Below, piece by piece: positions 61,961 through 64,000 of a DNA stretch of 64,000 nt. The notes beneath the pieces are model-generated. The model was not told where the DNA came from. It searched no databases and was given only the letters and a program-made list of their open reading frames with translations. A program made the translations under genes and the position numbers. Where the stretch lies: the NCBI GenBank assembly GCA_036495525.1, contig DASXMR010000057.1, positions 31,336 through 95,335 of the forward strand, given 5' to 3'. This stretch comes from DASXMR01 sp036495525 (GTDB lineage: Bacteria > Actinomycetota > Actinomycetes > Streptosporangiales > Streptosporangiaceae). How positions within the stretch are numbered: the first letter of the stretch is position 1; the number at the start of each line of letters is the position of its first letter.

Positions 61961-63712
61961 TCAGTAGGGCGGGATGTCGCTGGCCGCGCCGGGGATGGTC
62001 GCGAACGGGTCGGCGGGCATCGACGGGCCGTCGTCGTTGCCGGACCAGGCGCCCTTCTCACTTGGCCTGGTCGCCCACGCGGGGAACGGGAAGTCAACCG
62101 CCAGCGGCACCGGGATGTCCGGCTGGGCGATGAACATGGTGCCCGGCTTGGCCAGCGTCGCGCGCTGCCGCTGGGCCGGCGGCAGGTAGCCGTATTCCGG
62201 CCGCTCGGCCTCGGCGGCATCGAGCCGGCCGGCCACCCGGATCGCGCAGTTGGCCAGTATCCGCCGCTCGACCTCGCTGGCGGTCTGTTGCGCGCCGATC
62301 AGGATCACGCCCAGCGACCTGCCGCGCTCGGCGACGTCGAGCAGGATCTGCTTGATCGGGCTGTCGCCCTCGCGCGGCGCGTACTTGTTGAGCTCGTCAA
62401 GCACGACGAACATCAGCGGCCGGGAAGTGCCCTGCCGCTCCTTGCGCGCGAACTCGCCGCGCAGGGTGACCCCCACGACGAACCGCTGCGCCCGGTCCGG
62501 CAGGTTGTGCAGGTCGACCACCGTCACCTGGGCGCGCGATGTGCTGATCGAGCGCTCGCCGCGGTGCGCCAGGTCCCCGCGGATGATGACCGCCAGCGGC
62601 CGCACAGCGGAGCGCAGCCGCCGCAGCAGCGCGTTCACGCTGCCGGTCACCGCGCTGCCGCTCACCCACGACGACCGCAGCTCGTCGTCGGCCAGCTCAG
62701 CCTCAAGGAGCGTGACCAGGTCGTCGAGCGTGCGCAGCACGCCCTGACCGGCCGGGCCTGCGCCGCGCAGCCGGATCGCGCCGTCCGGCCCGTCCGGCAC
62801 GGCGTCGCGCCGCAGCCGGGCTGCTACCTGGCCGATCAGCATCGTGTACTGGGCGCGCTCGTCCTCGGCGTCGGCGAAGACGAACGGCAGCAGCTCCTGC
62901 GCGCAGAACTCGGCGAGGGTCCAGTAGAACGGGCTGACCGCCCGGTCCCTGGCGCTGACGTCGGGCGTGCCCGAGGCGTCGCCACGGCGCGGTGGCGCGA
63001 ACACCCGCACGTTGCCGAACGGCTCGGCCGGAAGCCCGAGCGCGCCGTAGCGCTCGCGCTGCCGGGCGGTGAGCCTGCTGTTGGCATAGTCAAGGAAGAG
63101 CAAGTCCTCGCCCTTGACGCTGAAGATCAGCGCCTTGGTGTTGTGCGCCTCGCCGGCCAGCACCCCGCAGTTCGTGATCGAGTGCAGCAAGAACAGCGCG
63201 AACGAGGTCTTGGTGGCGATTCCTGAGACGCCGGAGATGGACACGTGCGCGCCGCGGCTGCCGTCGATGAAGTCGAAGTTGAGATACACCGGCTGGCCGT
63301 CCCGGCCGAATCCGGCCGGCACCCTGGCGTCGCCCATCTCGTCGAAGTAGAGCGCTGACTCGCGCTGCTTGCCGGTCGCCCGGCTTACCGCCGCGCCGGG
63401 CAGCGGCGGCACATATATCTCCGGCTCCACCCTGGTGACCGCGACTTCCGCGACTTCGGCCACCTCGGCAGGCAGCGATCCCTGCTCGATCAGGAACACG
63501 TCCGAGGCGAACCTGGCGCCCTCGTGCACCGCCTCGACGTTGGTCACCACGCCAGCGATCTGAATCTCGCCCTGGCCAGGCAGCTCACGCGTGGTCACCA
63601 CGACGTCGTCCAGCTGGAGGTACTGGCCGGTCGCCAGGCCGACCGAGAAGCGCAGCGGCGTGGCCGGCACGGTTCCCACGACCAGCCCGACCCCGGCCGC
63701 CTCGTCGCTCAC
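61961..63712 (-). CDS. herA: HerA-like hexameric ATPase with HAS-barrel
   Basis: The 583-residue protein has an N-terminal HAS barrel (LRFSVGLATGQYLQLDDVVV, residues 20-100) and a RecA-type ATPase core of the HerA/FtsK superfamily. Walker B is LMFVVLDELNKYAP, followed by ILIGAQQTASEVERRILANC and a C-terminal brace ending in LAVDFPFPAW. The Walker A region ISGVSGIATKTS (159-170) lacks the glycine before the invariant lysine. HerA hexamers pump DNA for the NurA nuclease in archaea. GTG 63712 follows GGGGGG. Gene order herA, sbcD, sbcC, nurA suggests a shared end-processing role. Confidence 0.88.
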   Translation of the reverse strand: MSDEAAGVGLVVGTVPATPLRFSVGLATGQYLQLDDVVVTTRELPGQGEIQIAGVVTNVEAVHEGARFASDVFLIEQGSLPAEVAEVAEVAVTRVEPEIYVPPLPGAAVSRATGKQRESALYFDEMGDARVPAGFGRDGQPVYLNFDFIDGSRGAHVSISGVSGIATKTSFALFLLHSITNCGVLAGEAHNTKALIFSVKGEDLLFLDYANSRLTARQRERYGALGLPAEPFGNVRVFAPPRRGDASGTPDVSARDRAVSPFYWTLAEFCAQELLPFVFADAEDERAQYTMLIGQVAARLRRDAVPDGPDGAIRLRGAGPAGQGVLRTLDDLVTLLEAELADDELRSSWVSGSAVTGSVNALLRRLRSAVRPLAVIIRGDLAHRGERSISTSRAQVTVVDLHNLPDRAQRFVVGVTLRGEFARKERQGTSRPLMFVVLDELNKYAPREGDSPIKQILLDVAERGRSLGVILIGAQQTASEVERRILANCAIRVAGRLDAAEAERPEYGYLPPAQRQRATLAKPGTMFIAQPDIPVPLAVDFPFPAWATRPSEKGAWSGNDDGPSMPADPFATIPGAASDIPPY

Positions 63713-63743
63713 CTGACCCCCCTTGTTCGGACTCGTCCGTCGG

Positions 63744-63760
63744 GAGCCTACGTCCGCCGG
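63744..63760 (-). promoter_or_regulatory. 17-nt promoter-like repeat upstream of herA
   Basis: It is identical to the 17-mer at 60638-60654 and in the same orientation, with TAGGCT as possible -10, placing the start of transcription about 26 nt before the herA GTG. Confidence 0.5.
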
Positions 63761-63983
63761 CCGGGCGCATGAGCGCCTTTCCGGCTCGATCGCGGCTGAC
63801 GGGGGTTTTTGCGGAAGTGCGTGAAGTCCCGGTCTGGCGGACGGCGAGCCATTAGCCGCATTTCACCAGCTACCGTGATCTAGCCGCCCGTGATAACTTG
63901 CGCCGACAAGGGTGCATTGGCAGGTTGGACTGCAGGCGTACGGCCTGCTGTCAGCGTCCGCGAAGCCGATTGGGGGCCAAGCA

Positions 63984-64000
63984 ATGTCCGTCGATTCCGG
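63984..64000 (+). CDS. Possible start of a gene running off the window
   Basis: ATG 63984 opens MSVDS after GGGGG, pointing away from herA. Only five codons are visible, so this is a suggestion; the preceding ~220 nt contain no other gene. Confidence 0.3.

Noticed and set aside
57159..63712. HerA/NurA block as an anti-phage defence island
   Set aside because: There is no SIR2, DUF4297 or toxin-like effector and no mobile-element context. SbcCD linkage points to DNA repair.

Overview
This is about 64 kb of chromosomal DNA from a very GC-rich, probably filamentous actinomycete (Actinomycetota). The basis is codon use saturated with G/C at third positions, a BldC developmental regulator, a WhiB-family iron-sulfur protein, a DUF3040 protein, the GlgX-TreZ-TreY trehalose route, lipoprotein and secreted hydrolases, and frequent GTG starts with 4-nt ATGA/GTGA gene overlaps. 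I found no rRNA, tRNA, CRISPR array, insertion sequence or prophage. The window looks like host backbone plus lineage-specific genes.

Layout. 0-5.2 kb: a conserved hypothetical gene, bldC with a perfect inverted repeat in its upstream region, and a 1043-residue, mostly disordered protein with a Gly/Tyr-rich segment. 5.3-10.4 kb: a reduced family-A DNA polymerase, an intact GNAT acetyltransferase, a second GNAT gene broken by a 1-nt frameshift, a PhnZ-like HD-domain diiron oxygenase and an ArfB-like ribosome-rescue hydrolase. 10.4-20 kb: a serine hydrolase, then three exported hydrolases: a GH9 cellulase lipoprotein, an S53 sedolisin and an S8 subtilase. The two protease genes share a promoter element at identical internal spacing. 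20-23.7 kb: a cupin, an aminotransferase and a polytopic membrane protein.

23.8-34.9 kb is one catabolic-looking locus. It has an AstE/AspA-type zinc deacylase and an unusual ketopantoate-reductase/amidase fusion, divergent from a complete DppABCDF-type peptide importer with an M55 D-aminopeptidase, followed by a LacI-type regulator. 34.9-41.5 kb holds glgX, treZ and treY, which convert glycogen or maltodextrin to trehalose. 41.7-45.1 kb is a three-gene phosphosignalling operon: receiver-SpoIIE phosphatase, CHASE3 histidine kinase, stand-alone receiver. 45.1-50 kb has small proteins, CorA, DUF3040, WhiB and an RlmJ-like methyltransferase. 50-57 kb has a MurG/MGDG-type glycosyltransferase overlapping a clan-A glycosidase, a two-gene ABC exporter with a cupin, a Ppm/LCMT-type methyltransferase and a membrane-associated endonuclease/exonuclease/phosphatase protein.

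57.1-63.7 kb encodes NurA-like, SbcC (Rad50), SbcD (Mre11) and HerA-like proteins on one strand. This reproduces the gene set of the archaeal DNA-end resection machine. The HerA P-loop is non-canonical, and an identical 17-nt promoter-like sequence lies upstream of both sbcC and herA. The points I would look at first are this locus, the fusion/transporter locus, the shared protease promoter and the disordered protein beside bldC.
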